Assembly: GCA_903921965.1 (NCBI GenBank)
Contig: CAIXSE010000756.1
Span: forward strand, 1 to 11,108
Source of the DNA: an uncultured Thermoleophilia bacterium
Lineage (GTDB): Bacteria > Actinomycetota > Thermoleophilia > UBA2241
Direction: 5' to 3'
DNA length: 11,108 bases
Within the stretch, counting starts at the first letter, position 1, and every line of letters begins with the position of its first letter. The notes below the pieces were generated by a model. That model was not told the origin of the DNA and ran no database searches. It was given only the letters and a program-made list of their open reading frames with translations. This document shows, piece after piece, positions 1-8,933 of the stretch. Both the position numbers and the translations under genes were made by a program.

Positions 1-1
1 C

Positions 2-436
2 GCGCAGGAGTACAAGGACAGCCTCGTCGGGCAGGTGAACCAGCTGCTCAACCTGGTCTACGGGCTGCTCGCGATGAGCGTGATCATCTCGCTGTTCGGC
101 ATCGTCAACACACTCGTGCTGGCGGTGTACGAACGCACGCGTGAGATCGGCCTGCTGCGCGCCATCGGCTCGTCGCGCCGCCAGATCAGGGCGACGGTCC
201 GTTACGAGAGCGTGATCACCTCGGTCATCGGCGCGCTCATGGGCATCGTCGTGGGCATCCTGTTCGCGTGGGTGGTCACGACCAAGTTCGCCGGGCAGGG
301 CATCACCTTCTCGATCCCGGGCGGGCAGCTCGTCGTCTTCCTCGTCCTCGGCGTGATCGTCGGCGTCATCGCCGCCATCCTGCCGGCGAGGCGGGCGGCG
401 CGGATCGACATCCTCGATGCGATCCACTATGAGTGA
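2..436 (+). CDS. ABC transporter permease, FtsX/MacB type (3' end only)
   Basis: This is the C-terminal 144 residues of an integral-membrane permease; the gene begins before the window, and the frame is open from position 2. Three hydrophobic segments are visible: one around VYGLLAMSVIISLFGIVNT, one around VITSVIGALMGIVVGILFAW and one around LVVFLVLGVIVGVIAAILP. Between the first two lies the cytoplasmic loop ERTREIGLLRAIGSSRRQI, which is the hallmark of the FtsX-like permease domain. The end, PARRAARIDILDAIHYE, is also typical of MacB/LolC-like permeases. Such proteins work with a separate ATP-binding subunit, normally encoded next door, which would lie to the left of this window. The family couples ATP hydrolysis to export or mechanical signalling rather than to uptake, and the substrate cannot be told from this fragment. 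No clear terminator follows, and the ATPase gene starts about 100 nt downstream. Confidence 0.93.
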   Translation, partial: AQEYKDSLVGQVNQLLNLVYGLLAMSVIISLFGIVNTLVLAVYERTREIGLLRAIGSSRRQIRATVRYESVITSVIGALMGIVVGILFAWVVTTKFAGQGITFSIPGGQLVVFLVLGVIVGVIAAILPARRAARIDILDAIHYE

Positions 437-518
437 AGTCCGCGCAGGTGGGTAGGACGTGAGCGCCGCACCGCGGCACGGGCTCGCCGCCGCCGGCGGG
501 CGACCCGGCGGGGACGAC

Positions 519-526
519 GAGGAGGT
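519..526 (+). promoter_or_regulatory. Strong Shine-Dalgarno for the P-type ATPase
   Basis: The sequence GAGGAGGT is an almost perfect anti-16S match. The codon it would normally serve lies 7-10 nt downstream, where the ATPase frame reads ATC (533) then CTG (536). No ATG, GTG or TTG occurs there in that frame. The first in-frame ATG (566) has no ribosome binding site of its own. This site therefore decides the start in favour of a non-canonical codon. Confidence 0.6.
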
Positions 527-535
527 CAGCGCATC

Positions 536-3208
<2,673 letters not shown>

Positions 3209-3212
3209 GACC

Positions 3213-4361
3213 GTGGACCCGTCGGCGAGCGGGCCGCTCACCCCGCCGTTCGAGCAGGGCCCCATCCGCCCGCCGAGCGAGGCGCAGAGCCTGCTGGTGC
3301 GCGTCATCCGCAACTGCACCTGGAACCGCTGCACCTTCTGCCCGGTGTACAAGGGGACGAGGCCGTCACTGCGAGCGGTGGAAGACGTGCTCGCCGACGT
3401 CGACGCCATGGCGGCCGCGGCCGAGGTGCTGCGCCGCGATGGCATCAGGCCGCTCCAGGAGGGTCGCCTGCCCCGCGAGGCGTACCAGGTCGCGCTGTTC
3501 GTGCGCGCGGGGGAGAGCACGGTGTTCCTGCAGGACGCCGACCCGTGCGCCGTGAAGCCGGAGAAGCTGGCCGCGGTGATCCGGCGGGTCAAGGAGCGCT
3601 TTCCCACGGTGGAGCGGGTGACGACGTACGGGCGCGCGGCGACGCTGGCGCGGCGCACGCCGGAGCAGCTGGCGCTGCTGGCCGGCGCGGGCCTCACGCG
3701 CGTGCACCTGGGGCTCGAGTCGGGTGCCGACGAGGTGCTCGTGGCGGTCGACAAGGGCTGCACAGGCGGCGACCTCGTGGCGGCCGGCGAGAACGTCGTG
3801 CGCGCCGGCCTGGAACTGTGCTTCTACCTGATGCCGGGCCTGGGCGGGCGCGCGGCGAGCGCCGCGCACGTGACGGGCTCGGTGCGCGTGCTCCGCGCGG
3901 TGGCCGCGGCCGCTCCCGCGGAGCGCCCTCTCGTGGTGCGCCTGCGGACGGCGGCGGTCCCGCCCGGCACGCCGCTGGCGCGGCGCGAGGCGGCGGGCGA
4001 GTACGTGCTGCCCGACGACGTCGAGGTCGCGCAGGAGCTGCGCGACCTGATCGCCGGGCTGGACGATGCACGCGTGGAGCTGCGCTCCGACCACACGCTC
4101 AACCTGATGCGCGAGCTCGAGGGCTCGCTGCCGCAGGACCGCGAGCGCCTGCTGGCGATGCTGGACGAGTACCTCGCCCTGCCGCGGGAGGAGCAGGCGC
4201 GGTACGCGATCGGCGTGCGCCTCGGCGTCTTCCGCACGCTCGCCGACCTTCGCGACCCCGGGCGCTCCGCGGCACTGCAGCGGCAGTTCGACGGCTACGA
4301 GCAGCCCTCTGCCGACCAGCTGCTCGAAGTCGCGTCCTCGCTGCGCTCGCGGTACATCTGA
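3213..4361 (+). CDS. Radical SAM protein with Cx4Cx2C cluster motif, function unknown
   Basis: A 382-residue protein of the radical-SAM superfamily, which uses a [4Fe-4S] cluster and S-adenosylmethionine to make a 5'-deoxyadenosyl radical. The N-terminal region has three cysteines in RNCTWNRCTFC at residues 35, 40 and 43. The spacing is Cx4Cx2C rather than the textbook Cx3Cx2C. The rest has radical-SAM barrel features: FLQDADP near residue 110, the HLGLESGADEVL strand-turn and YLMPGLGG. Similar proteins are, as I recall, widespread and annotated only as radical SAM proteins, so I assign no reaction. The GTG start lies 4 nt after the ATPase stop with only a weak Shine-Dalgarno, so translation is probably coupled to the ATPase. 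No accessory cluster-binding C-terminal cysteines are seen: the other cysteines are isolated (DPC, KGC, ELC). Confidence 0.88.
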   Translation: MDPSASGPLTPPFEQGPIRPPSEAQSLLVRVIRNCTWNRCTFCPVYKGTRPSLRAVEDVLADVDAMAAAAEVLRRDGIRPLQEGRLPREAYQVALFVRAGESTVFLQDADPCAVKPEKLAAVIRRVKERFPTVERVTTYGRAATLARRTPEQLALLAGAGLTRVHLGLESGADEVLVAVDKGCTGGDLVAAGENVVRAGLELCFYLMPGLGGRAASAAHVTGSVRVLRAVAAAAPAERPLVVRLRTAAVPPGTPLARREAAGEYVLPDDVEVAQELRDLIAGLDDARVELRSDHTLNLMRELEGSLPQDRERLLAMLDEYLALPREEQARYAIGVRLGVFRTLADLRDPGRSAALQRQFDGYEQPSADQLLEVASSLRSRYI

Positions 4362-4371
4362 GCGCGGCCCC

Positions 4372-4387
4372 CGGGCCCGCGGGCCCG
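4372..4387. terminator. GC palindrome between convergent genes, possible bidirectional terminator
   Basis: The 16-bp perfect palindrome CGGGCCCGCGGGCCCG lies in the 70-nt gap between the stop of the radical-SAM gene (4361) and the convergent stop of the TetR gene (4432). A further GCGGGCGCC extends the GC-rich repeat to the right. There is no U-run, so a classical intrinsic terminator is not shown. Placement and stem strength are the only support. Confidence 0.4.
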
Positions 4388-4431
4388 CGGGCGCCGTCGG
4401 GCCGAAACGCTCCGTCGTGCGCCGCGCTCCG

Positions 4432-5043
4432 TCAGACGTCCGCGGGGCCCGGGTCCTCCGTGAGGTACCGCTGTACGGTGGGACCCAGCGCCGCGACGAG
4501 CTCCTCTCGCGACGCCGACGCCAGCGGCTCGATCCGGGCGACGTACCGGACCACGGCGAGGCCGATCAGCTGCGCGCCGACGAGCGTGGCCCGCAGCCGT
4601 GTCTCGGGGAGCCCCACAGCCTCGGTGAGCGGCACGAAGATGCACCGTTCCAGGCACTCGCGGACGTGCCCCAGGGCGATGTCGTTGGCCATGGCCGAGC
4701 GCACCATCGCCGGCAGCGGCGTGCGCGTCTCCACGGGCTCCCAGGCGTCGAGGAACGCGCCGACCACGGCCGCGCCGAGGGACCCGGCGTCGACCGTCAG
4801 CGCGTGACGGAGGACCTCGCCGGGCTCGGCCGGGATCGTGAGCGCGGCCGCGAAGAACCTCTCCTTGGAGCTGAAGGAGTGGTGGACGAGGGCCGGGTCG
4901 ACGGCGGCGCGCGCCGCGATGCCGCGGATGGTCGCGCGGTCGTAGCCGAGCTCGGCGAAGTCGAGGCGCGCGGCATCGAGGATGGTCTCGCTCGTGTGGC
5001 AGTCGCCGGGCCGGCGCCCGCTGCGCCTCCCGGCCCTCTCCGT
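4432..5043 (-). CDS. TetR-family transcriptional regulator, no canonical start codon
   Basis: About 203 residues if read from ACG at 5043, the usual TetR size. The N-terminal DNA-binding domain is clear: TSETILDAARLDFAELGYD forms helix 1 and turn, and ATIRGIAARAAVDPALVHHSFSSKERFF (given here by its ends, residues about 37-63) is the helix-turn-helix plus helix 4. The C-terminal half is a helical ligand-binding domain ending in QRYLTEDPGPADV. Members usually repress an adjacent efflux gene and release DNA on binding a drug. No ATG, GTG or TTG exists in frame before the helix-turn-helix. The purine-rich AAGGAGAAGG (5061-5052) sits 8 nt before ACG5043, so a start lost by mutation, or an unusual ACG start, is possible. 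The frame is open further upstream and runs antiphase through the MFS gene. It may be expressed only as a frameshift fusion, or not at all. Confidence 0.7.
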   Translation of the reverse strand, partial: TERAGRRSGRRPGDCHTSETILDAARLDFAELGYDRATIRGIAARAAVDPALVHHSFSSKERFFAAALTIPAEPGEVLRHALTVDAGSLGAAVVGAFLDAWEPVETRTPLPAMVRSAMANDIALGHVRECLERCIFVPLTEAVGLPETRLRATLVGAQLIGLAVVRYVARIEPLASASREELVAALGPTVQRYLTEDPGPADV

Positions 5044-5669
5044 GCCGGAGGCCTTCTCCTTGCCGCCGGCCCGTCGGGAGTCCCGGGACCGTCCGGGATG
5101 TTCACGAAGAAGACCCAGTGCCACGACAGGTACTCGACGATGAGGCCGCCCAGCGTGGGGCCGACGGCGGCCGCCACCGAGCCGAGCGCGCCCCAAAGGC
5201 CGACGGCGGCGCCGCGCTGGTGCGCGGGGAAGGCGGCCATGAGGATGGCCAGCGAGATCGGCAGCAGCGCCGCGCCGCCGATGCCCTGCCCGGCGCGGAA
5301 GACGATGAGCCAGTCGATCGTGGGGGCAAAGCCGCAGAGCAGCGAGAACAGCGTGAACAGTGCCAGACCGAAGAACACGAACACGCGCTTCTGGCCGTAC
5401 TTGTCCGAGATGCGCCCCTTGGAGAGGAACAGCACGGCCAGCGCCAGGCTGTAGGCGTTGATCACCCACGAGACCTTGGTGACGGAGGCGCCCAGGTCGC
5501 CGATGATGGCCGGGATGGCGATGTTGACGACGGTGACGTCGAGCAGCGCCATGAACATGCCGAAGCTCACGGCGACGAGGATCCGCCACTTGCGGGGGTG
5601 ACCCTGGTGGATGGCGTCGGTGGGCGCCGCGGCCGTCCCGGGCGCCGGGCGTTCTGGCCGTCCGCTCAC
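4797..5669 (-). pseudogene. Truncated MFS multidrug exporter (DHA2/EmrB-QacA type)
   Basis: The first 192 residues (5669 to 5094) match a 14-helix drug:H+ antiporter. Visible features are ALLDVTVVNIAIP in helix 1 (the DHA2 motif D1), GRISDKYGQKR (motif A) after helix 2, FRAGQGIGGAALLP in helix 4, and GSVAAAVGPTLGGLI (motif C) in helix 5. Homology stops at WHWVFFVNIP, just inside helix 6. After that the frame gives 98 residues of proline/arginine/alanine-rich sequence, which is the TetR gene read out of frame, and stops at 4797. A complete DHA2 protein is about 480-550 residues, so more than half is missing and transport is very unlikely. The start is GTG at 5669 with AAAGGA about 9 nt upstream, so the 5' end looks intact. 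The order exporter-regulator on one strand suggests an original self-regulated drug-efflux operon that suffered an internal deletion. Confidence 0.8.
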
Positions 5670-5714
5670 GGCGGGGTCCTTTCGCGCTGGAGGTGGAGGC
5701 GCCGCGCACGGCGG

Positions 5715-5734
5715 GATTCAACGATGGATGAATC
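5715..5734. promoter_or_regulatory. Candidate TetR operator dyad
   Basis: GATTCAACGATGGATGAATC is an imperfect palindrome: 8 of 10 pairs are complementary, with perfect 6-bp outer arms GATTCA/TGAATC. It lies 46-65 bp upstream of the MFS start codon (5669), where a TetR dimer would be expected to bind. Assignment to the neighbouring TetR is inferred from position and size only. Confidence 0.4.
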
Positions 5735-5873
5735 CTGCGTCCGGGAACCCAGCGGTCGATTGCCGAAAACGACAACATCGCGTCGCCTGAGGCACGACTG
5801 TGCAGGCCCGTTCGAGTCTGTGCGGCTTTCCGAATCCGAAACGTCGACGGGCGCTCGTGAAGTCCTGCCCTTG

Positions 5874-5900
5874 TTGACGAGATTCTTCGTCTGGTACGTT
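5874..5900 (+). promoter_or_regulatory. Weak candidate promoter for the transglycosylase-like gene
   Basis: TTGACG (5874-5879) is followed after 15 nt by TACGTT (5895-5900). Reading the -35 as TTGTTG (5871-5876) gives an 18-nt spacer. The -35 is good and the -10 matches only weakly. Transcription from here would leave a leader of roughly 75-80 nt containing the GC palindrome at 5936-5951. Confidence 0.25.
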
Positions 5901-5935
5901 TCACGTCCGTCCCTGCGGCTGCCGCCGGCCGCCGG

Positions 5936-5951
5936 GGGCGCCGCGGCGCCC
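5936..5951 (+). repeat. 16-bp perfect palindrome in the leader of the transglycosylase-like gene
   Basis: GGGCGCCGCGGCGCCC is self-complementary over its full length. It ends 32 nt before the ATG at 5984 and leaves the Shine-Dalgarno GGAGGG exposed. It could fold as a leader hairpin or serve as a protein-binding site. In DNA this GC-rich, such palindromes also arise by chance. Confidence 0.35.
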
Positions 5952-5983
5952 GCTTCGTGCCGCGGCATCGGAGGGAGGCGCGC

Positions 5984-6997
5984 ATGGTCCGCAGTCACAC
6001 GCACCGCCTGCTCGTCGCAGCCGCCGCGGCCTGTTTCGTCGCGTTCACGGCGGCCGTCCTCGCCCTCGTGCTCCCGTCCGCCCTGCGCGCCACCGGCATG
6101 CAGCTTCTCTCCGCGCGCGCGCAGGCGGAGCAGCTCTCTCGGCAGATAGCCGGCCTGGATGCCGGCATCGACGCCGCGACCGGCAGGTGCGCGCGCGCCG
6201 GCGACGCGCTGCGCGACGTCCGGCGCAGCGTGGCGCGCAACCGGCGCCTCCAGGCGGCCGGGCGCAAGGACCTGGCCGCGGCCCGGGCGGCGCTGGCGCA
6301 GCGGGCCGTGGCCCTCTACAAGCAGGACGAGATCTCCACCCTGGCGGCGATCCTCAGCGCCGACGACTTCACCGTCATGGTCGGGCGCCTGTCGCTGGTG
6401 CACGACATCGTCAACGCCGACAAGGCGATCGTCGAGCACGTGGAGCGGGCGCAGCGCGGCCTGCAGCGCAGCGCCGCCGAGCTGGCGGACGGCGAACGCG
6501 CCGCCCGGCGCCTCGTGCGTCGGCGCGACCGCGAGCTCGCCGCCATCAAGGCGCGGCTCGGCGAGCGTCAGGCGCTGCTCGACAGCACCCGCGCCGACAT
6601 CCGGCACCTCGTCTCGCTGCAGACCCCGGCCGCCCCCGCGCCGGAGCCCTCGGCGACGAGCTCGGCGCCTTCGGGCGGCGGTTCCTCCGGCGGCGGCAGC
6701 GGGCCCTGGTGGTCGCTCATCGAACAGGCCGCGGCGGTCAACGGCGTCAGCGCCCGCGGCATGTACAAGCTCATGATGATCGAGTCGGGCGGCGACGCTT
6801 CGGTGGTCGGTCCGGGGGGGTACTACGGCCTCTTCCAGTACCACCCCGCCACCTGGAAGGGCTCGTGGAACCCCTACCGCGGCCGGAGCATCATCGACGG
6901 CGCCGCCCAGATCAAGGCGACCGCCCTCGCCCTTCGTCTCGGGTACGGGCACGCCTGGTGGGACCCGTCGTACAGCTACGCGTTCGGCGGAGGGTGA
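5984..6997 (+). CDS. Membrane-anchored coiled-coil protein with lytic transglycosylase-like (SLT) domain
   Basis: A 337-residue exported protein. After a short basic start (MVRSHTHR), a hydrophobic stretch at about 9-32 acts as signal peptide or membrane anchor. Residues about 35-215 are alanine/arginine/leucine-rich heptad sequence of the PcsB/CwlO coiled-coil type, including ALYKQDEISTLAAILSADDF. A Pro/Ser/Gly-rich linker (about 216-240) leads to a lysozyme-fold transglycosylase-like domain (241-337). There Glu267 in MMIESGGDAS is the likely catalytic acid, followed by GYYGLFQYHPATWKG. The family cuts peptidoglycan glycan strands, and the coiled coil probably controls or localises the enzyme. 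ATG5984 is preferred over upstream starts because GGAGGG lies 8 nt before it and it places the signal sequence at the N-terminus. The HAD gene overlaps the stop codon, suggesting co-translation. Confidence 0.85.
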   Translation: MVRSHTHRLLVAAAAACFVAFTAAVLALVLPSALRATGMQLLSARAQAEQLSRQIAGLDAGIDAATGRCARAGDALRDVRRSVARNRRLQAAGRKDLAAARAALAQRAVALYKQDEISTLAAILSADDFTVMVGRLSLVHDIVNADKAIVEHVERAQRGLQRSAAELADGERAARRLVRRRDRELAAIKARLGERQALLDSTRADIRHLVSLQTPAAPAPEPSATSSAPSGGGSSGGGSGPWWSLIEQAAAVNGVSARGMYKLMMIESGGDASVVGPGGYYGLFQYHPATWKGSWNPYRGRSIIDGAAQIKATALALRLGYGHAWWDPSYSYAFGGG

Positions 6998-7650
6998 GCG
7001 CGCCGCTGCTGATGCTCGACCACGACGGCGTCGTGGTCGACTCGTTCGAGATCTTCTCGTCGGCGTTCCTGCTGGCCTGCCGGCGTGAAGGCCTGCACGG
7101 CATCGCGACCCCCGACGACGTCCTGGACCTCTTCGCCGGCAACGTCTACGAGACCATGCGCGCCGCCGGTGCCGGCGACGGGCAGATCGTCCGCGTCGTC
7201 ACAGCCGCGGCCGACGGCATGCGGGTCGCCATGCCGGCCCTGCGGCCCTTCCCCCTGATGCCCGAGGTCATCGGGGAGCTGGGTGAAGCGCGCCACATCG
7301 TGGTCGTCAGCTCAAACACCGAGGCCGTCGTCGGTACGTTCCTGCGGCGTCACGACATCCGCGGGGTGGCCGAGGTCGCCGGCGCCGAGACCGGCCACAG
7401 CAAGGTCGAGAAGATCCGCACGCTCATCGCCGGACACCCCGGGCAGGACGTGCACTGGTTCGTGGGCGACACGGCCGGCGACATGCGCGAGGCCCGCCTG
7501 GCCGGGGCAACGCCGGTGGGCGTGGCCTGGGGCTGGCACGGGCCAGACCTGCTGGAAGAGGCCGGCGCGGAGCGCATCGCGCAGTCGCCGGCCGACCTGC
7601 TCGCCATCGTGGCGCCGGAGCTCTCGGCGGACTTCCTGGGTTCGGGCTGA
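6994..7650 (+). CDS. HAD-superfamily phosphatase, phosphoglycolate-phosphatase-like
   Basis: A soluble 218-residue haloacid-dehalogenase family hydrolase. All four HAD motifs are present: motif I LDHDGVVVDS with nucleophile Asp9 and general acid Asp11; motif II VVVSSN with Ser106; motif III Lys137 in HSKVEKI; motif IV GDTAGD with Asp159 and Asp163 for Mg2+. The helical insert between motifs I and II (about residues 18-85) is a C1-type cap, as in phosphoglycolate phosphatases and beta-phosphoglucomutases. The true substrate is unknown. The GTG start overlaps the stop of the transglycosylase-like gene (GTGA), indicating translational coupling. ATG at 7012, just before the LDHDG motif, is an alternative start but gives an unusually short N-terminus. 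A cell-wall sugar-phosphate role is only suggested by the neighbour. Confidence 0.88.
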   Translation: MSAPLLMLDHDGVVVDSFEIFSSAFLLACRREGLHGIATPDDVLDLFAGNVYETMRAAGAGDGQIVRVVTAAADGMRVAMPALRPFPLMPEVIGELGEARHIVVVSSNTEAVVGTFLRRHDIRGVAEVAGAETGHSKVEKIRTLIAGHPGQDVHWFVGDTAGDMREARLAGATPVGVAWGWHGPDLLEEAGAERIAQSPADLLAIVAPELSADFLGSG

Positions 7651-7675
7651 GGCGGGGACGGCCGGGGAGCCGCCC

Positions 7676-7693
7676 GCCGGCCGCCGTGCCGGC
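7676..7693. terminator. Hairpin between convergent genes
   Basis: GCCGGC, a 6-nt loop CGCCGT, then GCCGGC form a 6-bp GC stem in the 61-nt gap between the HAD stop (7650) and the convergent stop at 7712. There is no U-tract on either strand. It is a plausible bidirectional terminator by position only. Confidence 0.35.
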
Positions 7694-7711
7694 CGGAAGG
7701 TGTGACGGCCG

Positions 7712-8857
7712 TCAGCGCCCGTGGCCGCGCGCGCCGCTCTGGCGGCGGGCGCGGTCGGCGGGGCTCTCGCCGTCGCCGGACCCGGGCCCGCCCCGCAGGC
7801 CGTAGACCCCGGCGCGGCGCTCCTCGATGACCGGCGAGTAGGCGACACGGTTGTTGAAGCTCGAGCGCTTCATGCCGGCCGTCATGCAGAGGCGCTCCAG
7901 CTCGTGCCGCTCCATGGCGCCGCCGTGCTCGCGCAGGAGGTGCACGAGCGTGAGTTCGGTGGTCTCGAGCACGTCCTCGGCCCGCGCCGGAGCGCCGAGG
8001 CTCACGCGGTCGTCCTTGACGACGAGGCCGGGCACGCGCCGGCAGAGCTCCCCGAGGATGTACTCGGGCATCACGAACTCCTTCATGCGTTCGTCGCGCC
8101 GCACCCCGGCGTGGAGGTCGGCCAGACCGGCCTCGCCGGCGACGGCGAGGATCTTGACGACGCGCGCCGTCACCGCGTTCCGCGCCACCGAGGGCAGGAA
8201 GAACCAGCCGGTCCGCCGCTCGAGCCAGACGAAGTCGGCGGGCTCCGAGACGACGGCCAGCACCAGGTCGTCATCGACCCACACGCCGAGGCTCGCGGCC
8301 ACACGCCCTGTGACGTCGCTGACGCGGGCGGCCCCGGCGCGGCGCACGACCGCCCGGGCCGTGTCGAGGATCGCCGCGATGACCTCGGCCGTGTCGGCGG
8401 TGGGGTCGGGCGGGTTGGGCAGCACGACGCGCACGTCCTTGATGACGTCGAGCGCGAACGGGGCATCGTGGCCCAGTATCTCGGCGGCGCGGAGCAGGCC
8501 GGCGGGATCGAAGGGGCGCGCGGCGATGTGCTCGTCGGCCAGGCGCCGCGCCAGCTGCTTGGCCGTGGTGGGCGCCGAGTCGGCCGCGGTCAGCAGCGCC
8601 CGCGTCAGCGCGGGCGCCGCGACGCCGCCGCTGTCGAGGTCGGCGCCGGCGCGGATGCGCGTCGCGAGGCGCTCGCAGAGCTGGCGCACGCGCTCGCGCG
8701 TGATGCCGCCGAAGTCGTGACCGGCCGCCTCGAGCGTGACGCCGCCGCGGCCGTCCCAGCCCCAGACGCGCACGCCGACGCCGGCCGTACGACCCGGCTC
8801 CGCGTGCTCGGCGATGGCGGCCAGTTCGACCTCGAGGGAGCGGGGGGAGGGGTCCAC
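7712..8857 (-). CDS. DNA-binding regulator with sigma-70 region 4-like helix-turn-helix
   Basis: A 381-residue cytoplasmic protein. Near the N-terminus, DGRGGVTLEAAGHDFGGITRERVRQLCERL (residues about 35-64, key residues G51-I-T-R-E-R-V-R-Q59) strongly resembles the region 4.2 helix-turn-helix of primary sigma factors (GLTRERVRQIE). Regions 1-3 of a sigma factor are absent, so it is not a complete sigma factor. The remaining 300 residues look like successive winged-helix-sized units: RVSDVTGRVAASLGVWVDD, a WLERRTGWFFLP hairpin, LADLHAGVRRDERM, and a C-terminal unit with KRSSFNNRVAYSPVIE and AGVYGLRG. The last phrase resembles a domain I recall from uncharacterised proteins annotated as sigma factor-like helix-turn-helix proteins. 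The target is unknown; the divergent ppk2 promoter and its own are the nearest candidates. The GTG start has no Shine-Dalgarno but a -10-like TAGTAT 9 nt upstream, which fits a leaderless mRNA. Confidence 0.75.
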   Translation of the reverse strand: MDPSPRSLEVELAAIAEHAEPGRTAGVGVRVWGWDGRGGVTLEAAGHDFGGITRERVRQLCERLATRIRAGADLDSGGVAAPALTRALLTAADSAPTTAKQLARRLADEHIAARPFDPAGLLRAAEILGHDAPFALDVIKDVRVVLPNPPDPTADTAEVIAAILDTARAVVRRAGAARVSDVTGRVAASLGVWVDDDLVLAVVSEPADFVWLERRTGWFFLPSVARNAVTARVVKILAVAGEAGLADLHAGVRRDERMKEFVMPEYILGELCRRVPGLVVKDDRVSLGAPARAEDVLETTELTLVHLLREHGGAMERHELERLCMTAGMKRSSFNNRVAYSPVIEERRAGVYGLRGGPGSGDGESPADRARRQSGARGHGR

Positions 8858-8866
8858 GCGGTCAGG

Positions 8867-8872
8867 ATACTA
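8867..8872 (-). promoter_or_regulatory. Candidate -10 box giving a leaderless transcript
   Basis: On the minus strand TAGTAT (4 of 6 match to TATAAT) ends 9 nt before the GTG at 8857, so transcription would begin at or within a few bases of the start codon. No ribosome binding site precedes the GTG. The -35 region at proper spacing is weak. A perfect TTGACA lies at 8913-8908 but is 35 nt away, too far to pair with this box. Confidence 0.4.
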
Positions 8873-8933
8873 CAGAGGCAGGTCCTTCCCACGCTCTCTT
8901 GCCGTCCTGTCAAGGGCCGACCCTCCGGGTGCC

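Larger units (their letters stand above)
5670..5983. other. Divergent intergenic region between MFS remnant and cell-wall gene
   Basis: This 314-nt stretch has no convincing gene. Its middle (about 5715-5905) is visibly less GC-rich than its surroundings, as expected of a promoter region. It holds a 20-bp dyad at 5715-5734, a weak plus-strand promoter candidate near 5874-5900, and a 16-bp GC palindrome at 5936-5951 in the probable leader of the downstream gene. I looked for a c-di-AMP (ydaO) riboswitch, because such leaders often precede actinobacterial cell-wall hydrolase genes, but did not recognise its conserved core. Confidence 0.6.

Noticed and set aside
5735..5983. Possible ydaO (c-di-AMP) riboswitch ahead of a cell-wall lytic gene
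   Set aside because: The conserved core segments and closing pairs were not found, despite a suggestive location and some GGAACC-like fragments. A covariance-model search would settle it.
4432..5985. 517-codon minus-strand frame as one large protein
   Set aside because: Only its last about 200 residues (TetR) look real. The first part is the MFS gene out of frame and upstream intergenic DNA, rich in Arg/Pro/Gly without a recognisable domain.
8908..8913. Perfect minus-strand -35 hexamer TTGACA upstream of the regulator
   Set aside because: No -10 box lies 16-19 nt downstream, and the only good -10 (TAGTAT) is 35 nt away.
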